Source: an uncultured Granulosicoccus sp. (lineage in GTDB: Bacteria; Pseudomonadota; Gammaproteobacteria; Granulosicoccales; Granulosicoccaceae). From it: a stretch of 64,000 bases of DNA. The notes beneath the pieces were generated by a model. The model was given only the letters and a program-made list of their open reading frames with translations. It had not been told where the DNA came from and ran no database searches. The stretch covers positions 200,656 through 264,655 of the forward strand of contig CALDSR010000004.1 of NCBI GenBank assembly GCA_937924505.1, written 5' to 3'. The position numbers and the translations under genes were made by a program. This document shows positions 54,140 to 63,808 of this stretch, one piece after another (within the stretch, counting starts at the first letter, position 1; every line of letters begins with the position of its first letter).

Positions 54140-56640
54140 CTGCTAGCCGACAATTGCGTTTTGCTTTGCGTTCTCTACGACGCGATTTTCGCCTTGGCGA
54201 GTTGCGTGTTCTTGCGCTAGCGCTGATCGTCGCAGTGGCCTCTGTCACGGCGGTCGGTTTTTTTACTGATCGAATCGGGCGTGCGGTCGAACGTCAGGCA
54301 GGTGACGTGCTTGCAGCGGACATGCTGATGTCCTCTGGTTTACCAATCGCTGAAGAATTGGTCGAAGAAGCAGCGTCGCTGAATCTCGAAACGGCCAGCC
54401 ATACTCGATTTCCAACTGTCGTTATCAATCAACAAGATGAATCGCAACTCGTTGCGATCAAAGCGGTACAGGGTGAGTATCCCTTGCGTGGCTCGGTGCG
54501 TCTTGCCAGCATGGATGACCCCACTACGGCATTGCCCGATAGTGTTGCCGTAGGTGGGCCGCAACCCGGTAGTGTCTGGGTTGACCCGCAGCTTCGTTCT
54601 GCGCTGGCTCTGGAAGCTGGTGACACGGTGACGCTCGGGAGTCAGGATTTTATCGTCACTCACGTCATTTTGTTCGAGCCTGACCGTGGGCAGAATTTCT
54701 TTGAATTTGCCCCGCGCGTGATGATGCATGTCGATGATATCCAGAAGGCAGGTTTGTTGGGTCCTGGCAGCCGTGCACGCTATGCCTTGTTGCTGGCAGG
54801 TGATGGCGCGTCACTGGAACAGATGCGCGATTGGGTCTCGAGTAATCTTGCCGGGGAAGTGCGGGTGCAAGGGGTGCGTGATGGCAGCCCGCAAATGAAG
54901 CGTGCATTGGATCGGGCGCAACGTTTTCTGGGTCTTGCTTCGGTGGTCACGGTATTGCTCGCAGGTGCCGCAGTAGCGCTTGCCGTTCGACACTTTGCCG
55001 TGCGTCAGGCAGATGCCAGTGCGGTGATGCGTACTTTAGGTGCAAGCCGGCGCGATGTTATTGTCTGGCTCGCGATGCGATTGCTGTTGGTTGCGGTCAT
55101 CGCATCGATCATCGGCATTGTTATTGGCTGGTTTGCTCAGTTGGTACTGGCAAATCTGCTGCAAGGCTGGTTTGGCCTCAATTTACCCGCGCCAGGTTTT
55201 CTGCCGCCGTTGATTGGTAGTCTTACGGCACTGACGGCGCTGGCAGGTTTCGGTTTGTTACCTGTATTGAAAGCAGGACGTGTCAATGTCATGCGGGTAT
55301 TGCAGCGTGATTACTCATCAATGGATACCAGTTCGGCGGTTGCAGTGGCTGCGGGATTGCTGGCAACTTTTGCTATCGTGTGGTTGCTATCGCGGGACCT
55401 TGCTTTGAGTGCCATTGTGGTGCTGGGTGTGGTCGCGATGCTTGCGGTCTTTGGCTTGTTCGGGCAACTGTTGATCAAGCTGGTACGAAACCTTGCCGGC
55501 CCGCGTTTTCGATTGAGCACCGCTGGACTGCAACGGCGTTCAGCCAGTAGCGTTATTCAGCTGGCCGCGTTTGCAATGGGTATCATGGCCTTGCTGCTGA
55601 TATCGATCGTCCGCGTGGATTTACTCGCCGCCTGGGAGCAGGACTTGCCCGAGGATGCGCCGAATGTTTTTGTTGTCAATATTCAACCCGATCAAGCGCC
55701 GGGATTTGCGGCCAGGCTTGATGCCGACGGTATTGAGACCACGGGTATGTACCCGATGGTGCGGGCTCGTCTTGTCCGGCACAACGACAAACCCATTCTC
55801 GGCGACAACCCGACCGAGCGGGAACAACGCCGCGCCCGTCGTGAGTACAATCTGTCGTTTACTGATGAATTGCCAGCCAACAATGAAATTGTTGCTGGTG
55901 AATGGTGGGACACTGATGGATCGGCGCCCCCACTGTTGTCCATCGAACGTGAGTGGGCTGAGGAACGTGGCTTTGCCATTGGCGACACCTTGACCTTTAA
56001 AGGTGCAGGTGTTGAAACGACGGCGGTGGTCAGTAACTGGCGGGAAGTGGACTGGGAATCTTTTCAGGTGAACTTCTTTGTCGTCGCTACACCGTCAACG
56101 CTTGAAGGGTTTCCATCTACCTATGTCACCAGTTTTCATATTGACAAGGACTTTGTCTCGGCAACAACCGGGTGGGTGCGTGAATTTCCGGGCATTGCAA
56201 CGCTCGATATTGGTGCAATCATCACGCGCGTCAAGTCATTGATGGATCGCGCATCGCTGGCAGTTGAATACGTGTTTTTGTTTACCTTACTGGCAGGCTT
56301 GTGTGTACTCCTTGCGGCAGTACAAAGTAGTCAGGCTGAACGTATACGAGAATCTGCCTTGCTGCGCGCATTGGGTGCATCGCATGAACAGGTTCGCCAT
56401 GCGGTAATTGCAGAATTTGCCATTCTTGGTGGGATTGCAGGGTTTATGGCGGCGATATTTGCTAGTGTTATCGCTTGGTCTTTAAGTAGATTTGTTTTTG
56501 AATTACCGTATCACTTTAATTTTTGGTTGTGGATTTTTGCCGTTGTCGGTGGAGCCATCGGTATCAGCATCGCGGGTTATCTTGCGACGCGCAAGGTCTT
56601 GCATACGCCCCCCGTTGTTGCGTTACGCCATACGGGGTGA
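54136..56640 (+). CDS. ybbP: ABC transporter permease YbbP
   Basis: An 834-residue membrane permease with two FtsX-like domains. One helix lies near the N terminus (LALALIVAVASVTAVGFF), three more near 270-385, another set near 405-505, and the second FtsX domain with helices near 710-830. Large periplasmic loops lie at about 60-265 and 510-705. These are typical for YbbP, which transfers ATP hydrolysis to periplasmic motion with YbbA rather than transporting across the membrane. Start GTG 54136 overlaps the ybbA stop. The relA gene follows by 6 bp. Confidence 0.93.
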   Translation: MTASRQLRFALRSLRRDFRLGELRVLALALIVAVASVTAVGFFTDRIGRAVERQAGDVLAADMLMSSGLPIAEELVEEAASLNLETASHTRFPTVVINQQDESQLVAIKAVQGEYPLRGSVRLASMDDPTTALPDSVAVGGPQPGSVWVDPQLRSALALEAGDTVTLGSQDFIVTHVILFEPDRGQNFFEFAPRVMMHVDDIQKAGLLGPGSRARYALLLAGDGASLEQMRDWVSSNLAGEVRVQGVRDGSPQMKRALDRAQRFLGLASVVTVLLAGAAVALAVRHFAVRQADASAVMRTLGASRRDVIVWLAMRLLLVAVIASIIGIVIGWFAQLVLANLLQGWFGLNLPAPGFLPPLIGSLTALTALAGFGLLPVLKAGRVNVMRVLQRDYSSMDTSSAVAVAAGLLATFAIVWLLSRDLALSAIVVLGVVAMLAVFGLFGQLLIKLVRNLAGPRFRLSTAGLQRRSASSVIQLAAFAMGIMALLLISIVRVDLLAAWEQDLPEDAPNVFVVNIQPDQAPGFAARLDADGIETTGMYPMVRARLVRHNDKPILGDNPTEREQRRARREYNLSFTDELPANNEIVAGEWWDTDGSAPPLLSIEREWAEERGFAIGDTLTFKGAGVETTAVVSNWREVDWESFQVNFFVVATPSTLEGFPSTYVTSFHIDKDFVSATTGWVREFPGIATLDIGAIITRVKSLMDRASLAVEYVFLFTLLAGLCVLLAAVQSSQAERIRESALLRALGASHEQVRHAVIAEFAILGGIAGFMAAIFASVIAWSLSRFVFELPYHFNFWLWIFAVVGGAIGISIAGYLATRKVLHTPPVVALRHTG

Positions 56641-56646
56641 CGCTCA

Positions 56647-58812
56647 ATGAAGCATGCTTTTACGGCCGAAGAAAATGATTTCGCGACCCTTGAATCTGCG
56701 CAAGCGTCGTTAGTCGATAGCTGTACGCGTAATCAGGCGTTGATCATCAAGCGGGCTGTCGAGCACTACTGGGCCATCAAGGATGATGTAACTCATTACC
56801 CAAACGCCCTGTATGTTGCATCGCAACTGAAAAGCATGCGCGCTGATACGCCGATCATCGTCTCGGCGTTGTTCGGCACGGATGCCTCGGCCCGGGCTTA
56901 TTCAATTGACTTCATTCGCGAACACTACGGTCAGGAGTGCGCCAAGTTGACCGAGGGCGTGCGTTGGTTGAATGAACTCAGTTCCCTTGATCTGCTGGAG
57001 AGCAGTAGTCGCGGTACTGATCAAGCGGAATTCTTTCGGCGTATGGTGCTGTCTATCGTTGATGATGTGCGTGTCGTTCTTGTCAAGCTAGGTTATCGGA
57101 CGCAACGCCTGTACGCGATGATAAAGCGCGATGCACCAGAAGGAGAAAGACTGGCGCGAGAGACGCTGTCTATCTATGCGCCGCTGGCCAATCGTTTGGG
57201 TTTAGGCCAGTTGAAGTGGGAGCTTGAGGATATTGCCTTTCGCATAGTCGAGCCGCTGGCCTACAAGCGCGTCGCCAAGGCGCTGGAGGAAAACCGCGCT
57301 TCGCGTGAAAACTACATCAAGGATTTTGTTGCCGATTTGAGCTCGCTGATCGAGAAACACAGCATTCAGGATGCTGGCGTCTTTGGACGACCGAAGCATA
57401 TTTTCAGCATCTGGAAAAAGATGCAGGCAAAACATATCGAGTTTTCAGACCTGTTCGATGTTCGCGCGGTACGTGTGCTGGTCAACGACATTCAGGAATG
57501 TTATGCCGTGTTGGGAATTGTGCATAGCAAGTGGCAACCGATCACTCGAGAGTTTGATGATTACATCGCGAACCCCAAGGAAAATGGATATCGCTCCTTG
57601 CATACGGCGGTTATTGGTCCGGCTGGCAAGCCAGTGGAAGTGCAGATTCGCACTGTCGCCATGGACGACGATGCTGAAAACGGTGTCGCGGCTCATTGGG
57701 CGTACAAGGAAGGTTCTCCGGTGGATGTTTCATTGCAACGCAGTATCAATGCCCTCAGGCAATTGCTTGATGACAACGATGATGATGATGAACTGATCGA
57801 AGGTTTCTCGCAGCATCTGGATGCCGAACGAGTCTACGTGTTTACGCCCAAGGGCGAGGTTATCGATCTGTCGGCAAATTCAACACCGCTGGATTTTGCT
57901 TATCATATTCATTCTGAAATCGGTCATCGCTGTCGTGGTGCGAAAGTCAATGGCAGCATCGTGCCGCTGACCTATACCTTGCGCAATGGTGATCAAGTTG
58001 AAGTGCTGACCACGCGCGAGCCCCAACCCAGTCGTGATTGGCTTAACCGATCGCTCGGTTATATCAATAGCAGTCGTGCACGCGGCAAGGTCCGCGCATG
58101 GTTCAACCTTCAGGATCATGATCAACATCTTCTTGATGGTCGGGCAATGCTTGATCGTGAGCTGAAACGTCTGAAAGCAACGTCTGTCTCGATTGACAAG
58201 CTGGTCAAGCGTTTGAAATTTGACAAACCCAATGACTTGTTCATTGCAATTGGGCGTAACGAATTGACGATGCCACAGATCATTGGTGCGATTGATCATC
58301 TGGCTCAGCCCATCAGTCAACCGTTTGAAGAACCGACACGCATCCGTGAGAAAGACGCACAAAGCGGCGCGATTCAAGTGCGCGGTGTGGGAAATCTTTT
58401 GACCAATATCGGACCGTGTTGCCAGCCTGTACCGCCGGACAGTATTGTCGGATTCATCACGCGTGGCAAAGGCGTCACCATTCATCGCGCCGATTGCCCG
58501 AATATTCTGAACCTTCGGGAAGCGGAGCTGGAGCGGCTTATCGATGTCGGTTGGGGTGATGACAAAGCCGGGCGTTATCAAGTGGAAATCCGCATACATG
58601 CTTATGACCGTCATGGGCTGCTGCGCGATGTGTCGACGACACTGTCAACGCTGGATGTTGATGTCGTAGCCGTCAATACGTTGAGTGACAAGCAGGAACA
58701 AACAGCCGATATGAAAATCTCACTGCATATCGCTGATATGGGTGAACTGACAACCGTCATGGATAAAATTCGACAGCTGCGTAATGTGCAGACTGTCGAA
58801 CGGGTTATCTGA
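56647..58812 (+). CDS. relA: (p)ppGpp synthetase RelA
   Basis: A 721-residue RelA/SpoT-family alarmone synthase. The HD hydrolase region is degenerate: the stretch around FGTDASARAYSIDFIREHYG lacks the His-Asp pair, so it is synthesis-only, as in RelA of gammaproteobacteria. The synthetase domain has GRPKHIFSIWKKM and EFDDYIANPKENGYRSLHTAV, and the RelA-type EVQIRT is followed by GVAAHWAYKEG. TGS (about 395-455), a helical/zinc-finger region with GPCCQP, and a final ACT domain complete it. It senses uncharged tRNA on the ribosome. It is cotranscribed with ybbP. The stop overlaps the convergent hydrolase gene by 8 bp. Confidence 0.96.
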   Translation: MKHAFTAEENDFATLESAQASLVDSCTRNQALIIKRAVEHYWAIKDDVTHYPNALYVASQLKSMRADTPIIVSALFGTDASARAYSIDFIREHYGQECAKLTEGVRWLNELSSLDLLESSSRGTDQAEFFRRMVLSIVDDVRVVLVKLGYRTQRLYAMIKRDAPEGERLARETLSIYAPLANRLGLGQLKWELEDIAFRIVEPLAYKRVAKALEENRASRENYIKDFVADLSSLIEKHSIQDAGVFGRPKHIFSIWKKMQAKHIEFSDLFDVRAVRVLVNDIQECYAVLGIVHSKWQPITREFDDYIANPKENGYRSLHTAVIGPAGKPVEVQIRTVAMDDDAENGVAAHWAYKEGSPVDVSLQRSINALRQLLDDNDDDDELIEGFSQHLDAERVYVFTPKGEVIDLSANSTPLDFAYHIHSEIGHRCRGAKVNGSIVPLTYTLRNGDQVEVLTTREPQPSRDWLNRSLGYINSSRARGKVRAWFNLQDHDQHLLDGRAMLDRELKRLKATSVSIDKLVKRLKFDKPNDLFIAIGRNELTMPQIIGAIDHLAQPISQPFEEPTRIREKDAQSGAIQVRGVGNLLTNIGPCCQPVPPDSIVGFITRGKGVTIHRADCPNILNLREAELERLIDVGWGDDKAGRYQVEIRIHAYDRHGLLRDVSTTLSTLDVDVVAVNTLSDKQEQTADMKISLHIADMGELTTVMDKIRQLRNVQTVERVI

Positions 58813-59830
58813 ACGCTTCATCAAAAAACCGTACCATCTCGATGTGCATTTCGTCGTGGAAGGCGTAACGATCGAAGCCATCTGCGTCGCCACACACGAA
58901 TTCATATTCCTCTGGGTCTGCTCGTTTGAACGCTTCACGACAGGGCACGACGATAAAAGCGAAATGTCCGGCCTTGTCGACCCAATGTGTCTCCGGCGGA
59001 TTCGGCAAGCGTGCTTTTAACAACGCCGCATTGGTTTCAGTTGGCACGCTGCTATCGCGTTCACCTGACCATAATTGGACGGCAGCACTGACGTTTTCCA
59101 ATGACTTTCGAGAGTAAGCAAAGCCGAATCCGGGGGCTGCAATGGATGCCGCCTTGATGCGTGGATCTGCGCCCCAGGCTTCTGCCGGTAGCTTGTCCAT
59201 ATCTTTGAGGTTTATCTGCTCAATCATTCCTTCGGCACATACAAACTCTTGTGGATAATCATCACAATGCCTGCTTGCAAGCTTTAAGTCTGGTATCCCA
59301 CCAATCAGTCCAATAGCCGTATAACCGCCGGCGGAAAATCCATAGACACCGATCTTTGCCGGATCAATGAGCGAGCTTAGCTCGTCGTCAGCCAATAATT
59401 GATCGAGGACGTGGCTGATATGTCGCGGTCGATCAATCATCCACTGATCCAGACTTGAGCTCATATCTGACCAGGTGTTACCGGTATGCGAGGGGGCTGC
59501 CACGATATAGCCCGCGTCCGCAAGTGCTGCGGCCGTGTCCGCATGCCCTGCGTACCAGCCACTGAAACCATGTGAGATCAGAATCAAGCCGCCATTGGCA
59601 TCGGCAATTGGCGCTTCAAGGGCGACGCTCAAGCCGAACTCGGTGTTTGGTTTGGCTGCGGGTTGTTGCCTGGTCGGGTACCACAGACCGACTTGCAAAT
59701 CCTTGTGGCCGGGGTCGGCAATCTGCAGCAAGCGGAATCCGGCGGCATGGGGCTGCGTGGGAAGCATCAGCGTGGCAATCAGTGCTACGTGAGCGTACCT
59801 TGCGAAAAGACGAACGACAGGGAATGACAT
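58805..59830 (-). CDS. Exported PAF-acetylhydrolase/dienelactone-like alpha/beta hydrolase
   Basis: A 341-residue exported hydrolase. The signal peptide includes ARYAHVALIATLMLPTQPHA. The fold is that of bacterial PAF-acetylhydrolase-like esterases: LISHGFSGW with the oxyanion site, YGFSAGGY with the nucleophile Ser, an acid in SGERDSSVP, and a His in KAGHFAF. Six Cys residues suggest disulfides. Substrate unknown. ATG 59830 is selected since TGGAG lies 6 bp upstream and it opens the signal peptide; an open frame continues upstream to 59932. Confidence 0.88.
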   Translation of the reverse strand: MSFPVVRLFARYAHVALIATLMLPTQPHAAGFRLLQIADPGHKDLQVGLWYPTRQQPAAKPNTEFGLSVALEAPIADANGGLILISHGFSGWYAGHADTAAALADAGYIVAAPSHTGNTWSDMSSSLDQWMIDRPRHISHVLDQLLADDELSSLIDPAKIGVYGFSAGGYTAIGLIGGIPDLKLASRHCDDYPQEFVCAEGMIEQINLKDMDKLPAEAWGADPRIKAASIAAPGFGFAYSRKSLENVSAAVQLWSGERDSSVPTETNAALLKARLPNPPETHWVDKAGHFAFIVVPCREAFKRADPEEYEFVCGDADGFDRYAFHDEMHIEMVRFFDEAFR

Positions 59831-59977
59831 GACGACTCCAGAGGTGTGTTGGCGTTTGCCGACTATCGTCATAAACTGCTGATAACACGACCTTGAACAC
59901 GATCGAGCAGGTTCTCGATCATGATCCAGCACCCAGTCAGCACTTAATCATCACTCATCACGCGTAGTTTTGTAACC

Positions 59978-61126
59978 ATGACGTCTCTCCCCATACCGCT
60001 GGTCGTTGCCTTTTTGTTGCTCGTGCTTGCAGCAGCCAATCATCAGCGATTGGCAGTCACGGCCACCGGGCGGGTTTTTGAACTAGTGCTTTATTTGTTT
60101 GCCGCCTCATTGGTGTGCATCGGGCTGCGCTGGGCCTTCGATCTGATTGCGCTGCTACCGATTGCCGCGGGATTGTCCGTGATTGGCATGGCTCTGACGT
60201 ATCTCGCTTTTCGGAGTCTTGGGCGTAAAGGCCCGGTTCTTTCCTTGGCGCGTGACGCTTGGCATTTGCTGCCGATTCTGCTGATTCTCATGGCCATAGC
60301 GATTCGACCGCCTTGGGTGGAAGTGATCGTGATCGTAACCAATCTCGTTTACGCGCTGCTGTTGATCCGTCTGGCGCACCAGGGCCCAGGTTCCTTGCAG
60401 ATGGTTCGATTGAGTGTCTTCAGTAGTGCCCAGCGGGCCTTGTGGCTGGTCGCCGCGCTGTTGATTGTCAACGTCGTGATGGATGTGATCATCACGATCG
60501 ATTTCCTGCTGTATGACGGTCGGCATGCCGAACGGTTTGTTGGTGTTGTCAATTTGTTCGTGTTGCTGTTGCTCGGCTGGGGATTGGTGCGCGCGGCGGG
60601 TGGTCGGACCATCGACGATGAATCAATGCCCGCAGTCCTGACCGAGAATGGCGTGGCATCAGACGCTGATTATGTTGTTGATCGTGATTCTGACCGTGAT
60701 CGTGACCGTGATCGTGATCGTGATCGTGATCGTGACGTTGACGTTGACGTTGACGTTGACGTTGAAACTGCATCGGTGGCCGAAGATCACGCTGTTGAAC
60801 TTGAGCAGCTGGCGCACCTGAACCGATTGCTGATCGACGACGGTTTGTATGCTGATACCGAGCTCAATCTGATGCGACTGGCGCGCAAAAGTGGGATCCC
60901 GGCTCGTACGGTATCCAGAATCATCAACACCCATACCGGGCAGAACATGTCTCAGTGGGTCAATAGTGCGCGTATCGAAAAGGCCTGTGAGCGACTCAAG
61001 GATGGCAGTACGACGGTCACGCAGGCGATGCACGATGCGGGTTTTCTGACCAAGTCCAATTTCAATCGTGAGTTTCGGCGGATCACGGGTTGCAGTCCCA
61101 GTGAATGGCGGGCTCGTCATTGTTGA
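59978..61126 (+). CDS. Membrane-anchored AraC-family regulator with a RD/VD repeat linker
   Basis: A 382-residue protein. Residues 1-205 have six or seven hydrophobic helices (for example LVVAFLLLVLAAANHQ and LWLVAALLIVNVVMDVIITI). Residues about 230-265 are an Asp-Arg and Asp-Val dipeptide repeat encoded by hexanucleotide units (60680-60763). Residues about 285-382 are an AraC-type double helix-turn-helix with LNLMRLARKSGIPARTVSRIIN and the second helix-turn-helix TVTQAMHDAGFLTKSNFNREF. Membrane AraC proteins of this layout sense envelope or lipid signals and bind DNA from the membrane. The chorismate synthase gene follows after 46 bp. Confidence 0.9.
   Translation: MTSLPIPLVVAFLLLVLAAANHQRLAVTATGRVFELVLYLFAASLVCIGLRWAFDLIALLPIAAGLSVIGMALTYLAFRSLGRKGPVLSLARDAWHLLPILLILMAIAIRPPWVEVIVIVTNLVYALLLIRLAHQGPGSLQMVRLSVFSSAQRALWLVAALLIVNVVMDVIITIDFLLYDGRHAERFVGVVNLFVLLLLGWGLVRAAGGRTIDDESMPAVLTENGVASDADYVVDRDSDRDRDRDRDRDRDRDVDVDVDVDVETASVAEDHAVELEQLAHLNRLLIDDGLYADTELNLMRLARKSGIPARTVSRIINTHTGQNMSQWVNSARIEKACERLKDGSTTVTQAMHDAGFLTKSNFNREFRRITGCSPSEWRARHC
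60680..60763 (+). repeat. Hexanucleotide repeat encoding (DR)n(DV)n in the AraC linker
   Basis: Fourteen in-frame 6-bp units: GAYCGT (Asp-Arg) units with one GATTCT (Asp-Ser) from 60680 to 60733, then five GACGTT (Asp-Val) units to 60763. The GATCGT and GACGTT blocks are internally almost identical, which points to slippage growth. Confidence 0.95.
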
Positions 61127-61172
61127 CGAGGTAGCCGGCACGAAGCTCGTCTGAACCCTTATACTCGCGACC

Positions 61173-62285
61173 ATGGCAGGAAATTCCATCGGACAGTTGT
61201 TCAAGGTCACGAGTTTTGGCGAAAGTCACGGCCCGGCATTAGGGTGTACTGTGGACGGCTGTCCACCCGGATTGCCGCTGACCACCGCGGACTTGCAGCG
61301 CGATCTTGATCGACGCAAGCCTGGTCAGAGTCGCTATACCACCCAGCGACGCGAAGCCGACGAGGTTGAAATCCTGTCCGGTGTCTTTGAAGACATGACT
61401 ACGGGCACGCCGATCGGCCTGTTGATTCGAAATACCGATCAGCGCTCGCGTGACTACGACAAGATCAAGGATCGTTTTCGACCCGCTCACGCGGACTATA
61501 CCTACCAGCAAAAATTTGGCTTTCGCGATTATCGCGGTGGTGGCCGCTCATCAGCGCGCGAGACCGCCATGCGTGTGGCCGCAGGTTCGATCGCCAAGAT
61601 TGCACTGGCGACACCCGCCTTTGGCGGTGTGAAGGTGCGTGGTTATTTGTCACAACTCGGGCCGATCGTGCTCGATGAATCGGCGTTCGACTGGGGCGAA
61701 ATCGAGCGCAACGCGTTCTTCTGGCCTAATGCTGCTCAGGTATCGGAACTCGAAACCTATATGCAGCGTTTGAGCAAGGAGGGTGACTCCATCGGCGCCA
61801 AGGTGACGGTCGTGGCCGAGAACGTACCGCCAGGTTGGGGCGAGCCAGTGTTTGATCGCCTTGATGCAGACATCGCGCACGCCTTGATGAGTATCAATGC
61901 AGTTAAAGGTGTCGAGATCGGGGCAGGGTTTGAATCCGTGTCACAACGCGGTACCGAGCATCGCGACGAGATCACCAGCCAGGGCTTTTTATCCAATCAG
62001 GCCGGTGGGGTACTCGGCGGAATTTCCTCGGGTCAGAACATCGTTGCATCGCTGGCGCTCAAGCCTACATCAAGCATTCGCTTGCCGGGGCAAAGCGTTG
62101 ATGTCAATGGTAATGATATTGAAGTAATCACCACAGGTCGTCACGACCCCTGCGTCGGCATTCGCGCAACGCCAATCGCCGAAGCCATGCTGGCGTTGAC
62201 CTTGATCGATCATGCCATGCGGCATCGTGCACAGAACAACGACGTGCAATGCAGCACGCCAATCATTCCCGGTTCGCGACCCTGA
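61173..62285 (+). CDS. aroC: Chorismate synthase
   Basis: A 370-residue FMN-dependent enzyme that makes chorismate from EPSP, the last step of the shikimate pathway. The signature N terminus [20 protein letters not shown] is present, followed by [33 protein letters not shown] and the C-terminal [17 protein letters not shown]. All are family landmarks, including the FMN-site Arg/Ser stretch. The ATG 61173 gives the normal N terminus. A DUF3127 gene follows 52 bp later. Confidence 0.97.
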   Translation: MAGNSIGQLFKVTSFGESHGPALGCTVDGCPPGLPLTTADLQRDLDRRKPGQSRYTTQRREADEVEILSGVFEDMTTGTPIGLLIRNTDQRSRDYDKIKDRFRPAHADYTYQQKFGFRDYRGGGRSSARETAMRVAAGSIAKIALATPAFGGVKVRGYLSQLGPIVLDESAFDWGEIERNAFFWPNAAQVSELETYMQRLSKEGDSIGAKVTVVAENVPPGWGEPVFDRLDADIAHALMSINAVKGVEIGAGFESVSQRGTEHRDEITSQGFLSNQAGGVLGGISSGQNIVASLALKPTSSIRLPGQSVDVNGNDIEVITTGRHDPCVGIRATPIAEAMLALTLIDHAMRHRAQNNDVQCSTPIIPGSRP

Positions 62286-62337
62286 ACGGATCGTTAATCA
62301 TAGAACGCAGAACAAACAGACATTCAGGACAAGACAC

Positions 62338-62739
62338 ATGGGTTACAAGGCAAGTGGCAAGATCGTCAAGATCTTCGATACGGAACAGAAGAGTGCATCG
62401 TTTCAGGCGCGCGAATTCGTTATTGAAGTCGCGGATGGCCAGTACCCGCAGATGGTCAAGTTTCAATTGGTGCAGGACAAGTGCACCCTCGTTGACGAAT
62501 ACGCGGAAGGCGATGTCGTCACCGTTGAGTTTGATTTGCGTGGCCGCGAGTGGAATGGCAAGTACTTCACCAATTTGCAGGCCTGGCGAATGAACCGTGG
62601 TGAAGACAGTGGCGACGGGAGTAATTCAAGCGCTGGTGCTGCGTCAGACGCGAGCTCGAGTGCTGCTTCCAGTGGTGCGACGGCACCAGCAGCGGCAAGT
62701 CAGGCTAGTGCTGACTTTGATGATGACATTCCTTTTTGA
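62338..62739 (+). CDS. DUF3127-like OB-fold protein with SSB-type acidic tip
   Basis: A 133-residue protein. Residues 1-88 are an OB-like domain of the DUF3127 kind: SGKIVKIFDTEQKSASFQAR, then VEFDLRGREWNGKYFTNLQAW. An Ala/Ser/Gly-rich disordered linker (about 90-123) ends in the acidic tip DFDDDIPF, which is the same as the end of bacterial single-stranded DNA-binding protein. DUF3127 proteins are SSB-like and of unknown role. ATG 62338 is preferred to 62212 because AGGAC lies 7 bp upstream and the earlier frame lies inside aroC. Confidence 0.85.
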   Translation: MGYKASGKIVKIFDTEQKSASFQAREFVIEVADGQYPQMVKFQLVQDKCTLVDEYAEGDVVTVEFDLRGREWNGKYFTNLQAWRMNRGEDSGDGSNSSAGAASDASSSAASSGATAPAAASQASADFDDDIPF

Positions 62740-62771
62740 GCCGCCTGAGTTCTTCGTTTGGTAGGTCATCC

Positions 62772-63779
62772 CTACTGGCGTGAATTGTCGACAGAGCTTT
62801 GTCCGATGATGTCGTCGTGCTTCAACATCTTTACAAATGCCTTTGCGGCACGACCAAGCGTTCGGTTCTTGAGCTGAACCGCCCCAAGTTGTCGTTGCAT
62901 GTGCAGGCCATTGATCGGTACTTCAACAATGCTGTTGTCTATCATGCTTGACGGCAAGGCACTCCAGCCCAAACCCACTGACACCATCATCTTGATGGTT
63001 TCCAGATAGTTGGTTTCCAATGCGGTTTCGAGTTTGATATCGAAGGGGCGAAGTGCATCGAACAAAATTTTTCTGGTTACTGTTCCAACAGCAGGTAACA
63101 CTGCAGCATGTTCACTTAACACATTCGGTGTGACGCCAGTCTTAAGGTGAGTAGCGTTTGTTTTTTGTGCAATGTTTGTATTTTGTGTAGTGCCTGTCTT
63201 TTGTTTAATGCCGGTTTTTGAATCTGGTTCGTTTAAAACAGGGTTGTTCGCCAGGGGGTGATCGGGTGCGGTCACGATAACCAGCGGGTCTGGCCAGATC
63301 AATTCGGTCAGCAGACTCGCATCCGCCTCATCGGGCAATGTCACCACGGCCAATTCCAGCGTGCCATTGGCTACGTCATGACAGGCGAGCTCGGAATCCA
63401 TGAACAGCAGATCGAGTTCGACATCGGGATAGGCTTGGGTGAACGTCTTCAGTACCGGGGGTAGTCGATGGATACCGACATGGTGGCTGGTTGCCATGCG
63501 GAGCTTGCCGCCGATGGTGGCCGACAATGCACGAACCTCGTCCGTCGAAACGCTGAGATCGGACAGAATACGGCGACAACTCTGCAGAAAGGTCGTGCCG
63601 GCTTCGGTCAGCTGAACCTGTCTGCCGAGCCGATCAAACAGCGTAACGCCCAACTCTGACTCGAGGCTTGCGACGCGCTTACTGATCGCGGGCTGGGTAA
63701 TGAACAAGGACTCGGCTGCCAACGAAAAGGATTGGTACTCGGCGACCGCCACAAAGGCTTTGAGATTAGGGATATCCAT
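62772..63779 (-). CDS. LysR-family regulator divergent from leuC, with hexapeptide-repeat insertion
   Basis: A 335-residue LysR regulator. The N-terminal helix-turn-helix is MDIPNLKAFVAVAEYQSFSLAAESLFITQPAISKRV (1-36), followed by the normal linker and the substrate-binding domain (about 90-300) with HVGIHRLPPVL and NYLETIKMMVSVGLGWSALP. An insertion at about 183-220 (KTGIKQKTGTTQNTNIAQKT and onward) is a degenerate 6-residue repeat that splits the substrate domain between the APDHPLANN block and AVLPAVGTVTR. The target is probably the divergent leuC operon, as for LysR genes in this position in other gammaproteobacteria. A T-N11-A box lies 30 bp upstream. Confidence 0.9.
   Translation of the reverse strand: MDIPNLKAFVAVAEYQSFSLAAESLFITQPAISKRVASLESELGVTLFDRLGRQVQLTEAGTTFLQSCRRILSDLSVSTDEVRALSATIGGKLRMATSHHVGIHRLPPVLKTFTQAYPDVELDLLFMDSELACHDVANGTLELAVVTLPDEADASLLTELIWPDPLVIVTAPDHPLANNPVLNEPDSKTGIKQKTGTTQNTNIAQKTNATHLKTGVTPNVLSEHAAVLPAVGTVTRKILFDALRPFDIKLETALETNYLETIKMMVSVGLGWSALPSSMIDNSIVEVPINGLHMQRQLGAVQLKNRTLGRAAKAFVKMLKHDDIIGQSSVDNSRQ
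63156..63227. repeat. 18-bp degenerate tandem repeat in the LysR gene
   Basis: Four 18-bp units on the plus strand: 63156-63173 (GTTTGTTTTTTGTGCAAT), 63174-63191, 63192-63209 and 63210-63227; the first two differ at four positions, the last is least alike. They code in frame on the minus strand for a Thr/Gln/Lys-rich hexapeptide repeat. The region is more AT-rich than the rest of the gene. Confidence 0.8.
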
Positions 63780-63808
63780 GGGCGAATTTTACGGAAATCC
63801 TTACAGAT

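Noticed and set aside
60659..61210. Minus-strand frame with repeated Thr-Ile/Val dipeptides opposite the AraC gene
   Set aside because: It is a mirror of the hexanucleotide repeat inside a well supported plus-strand gene.
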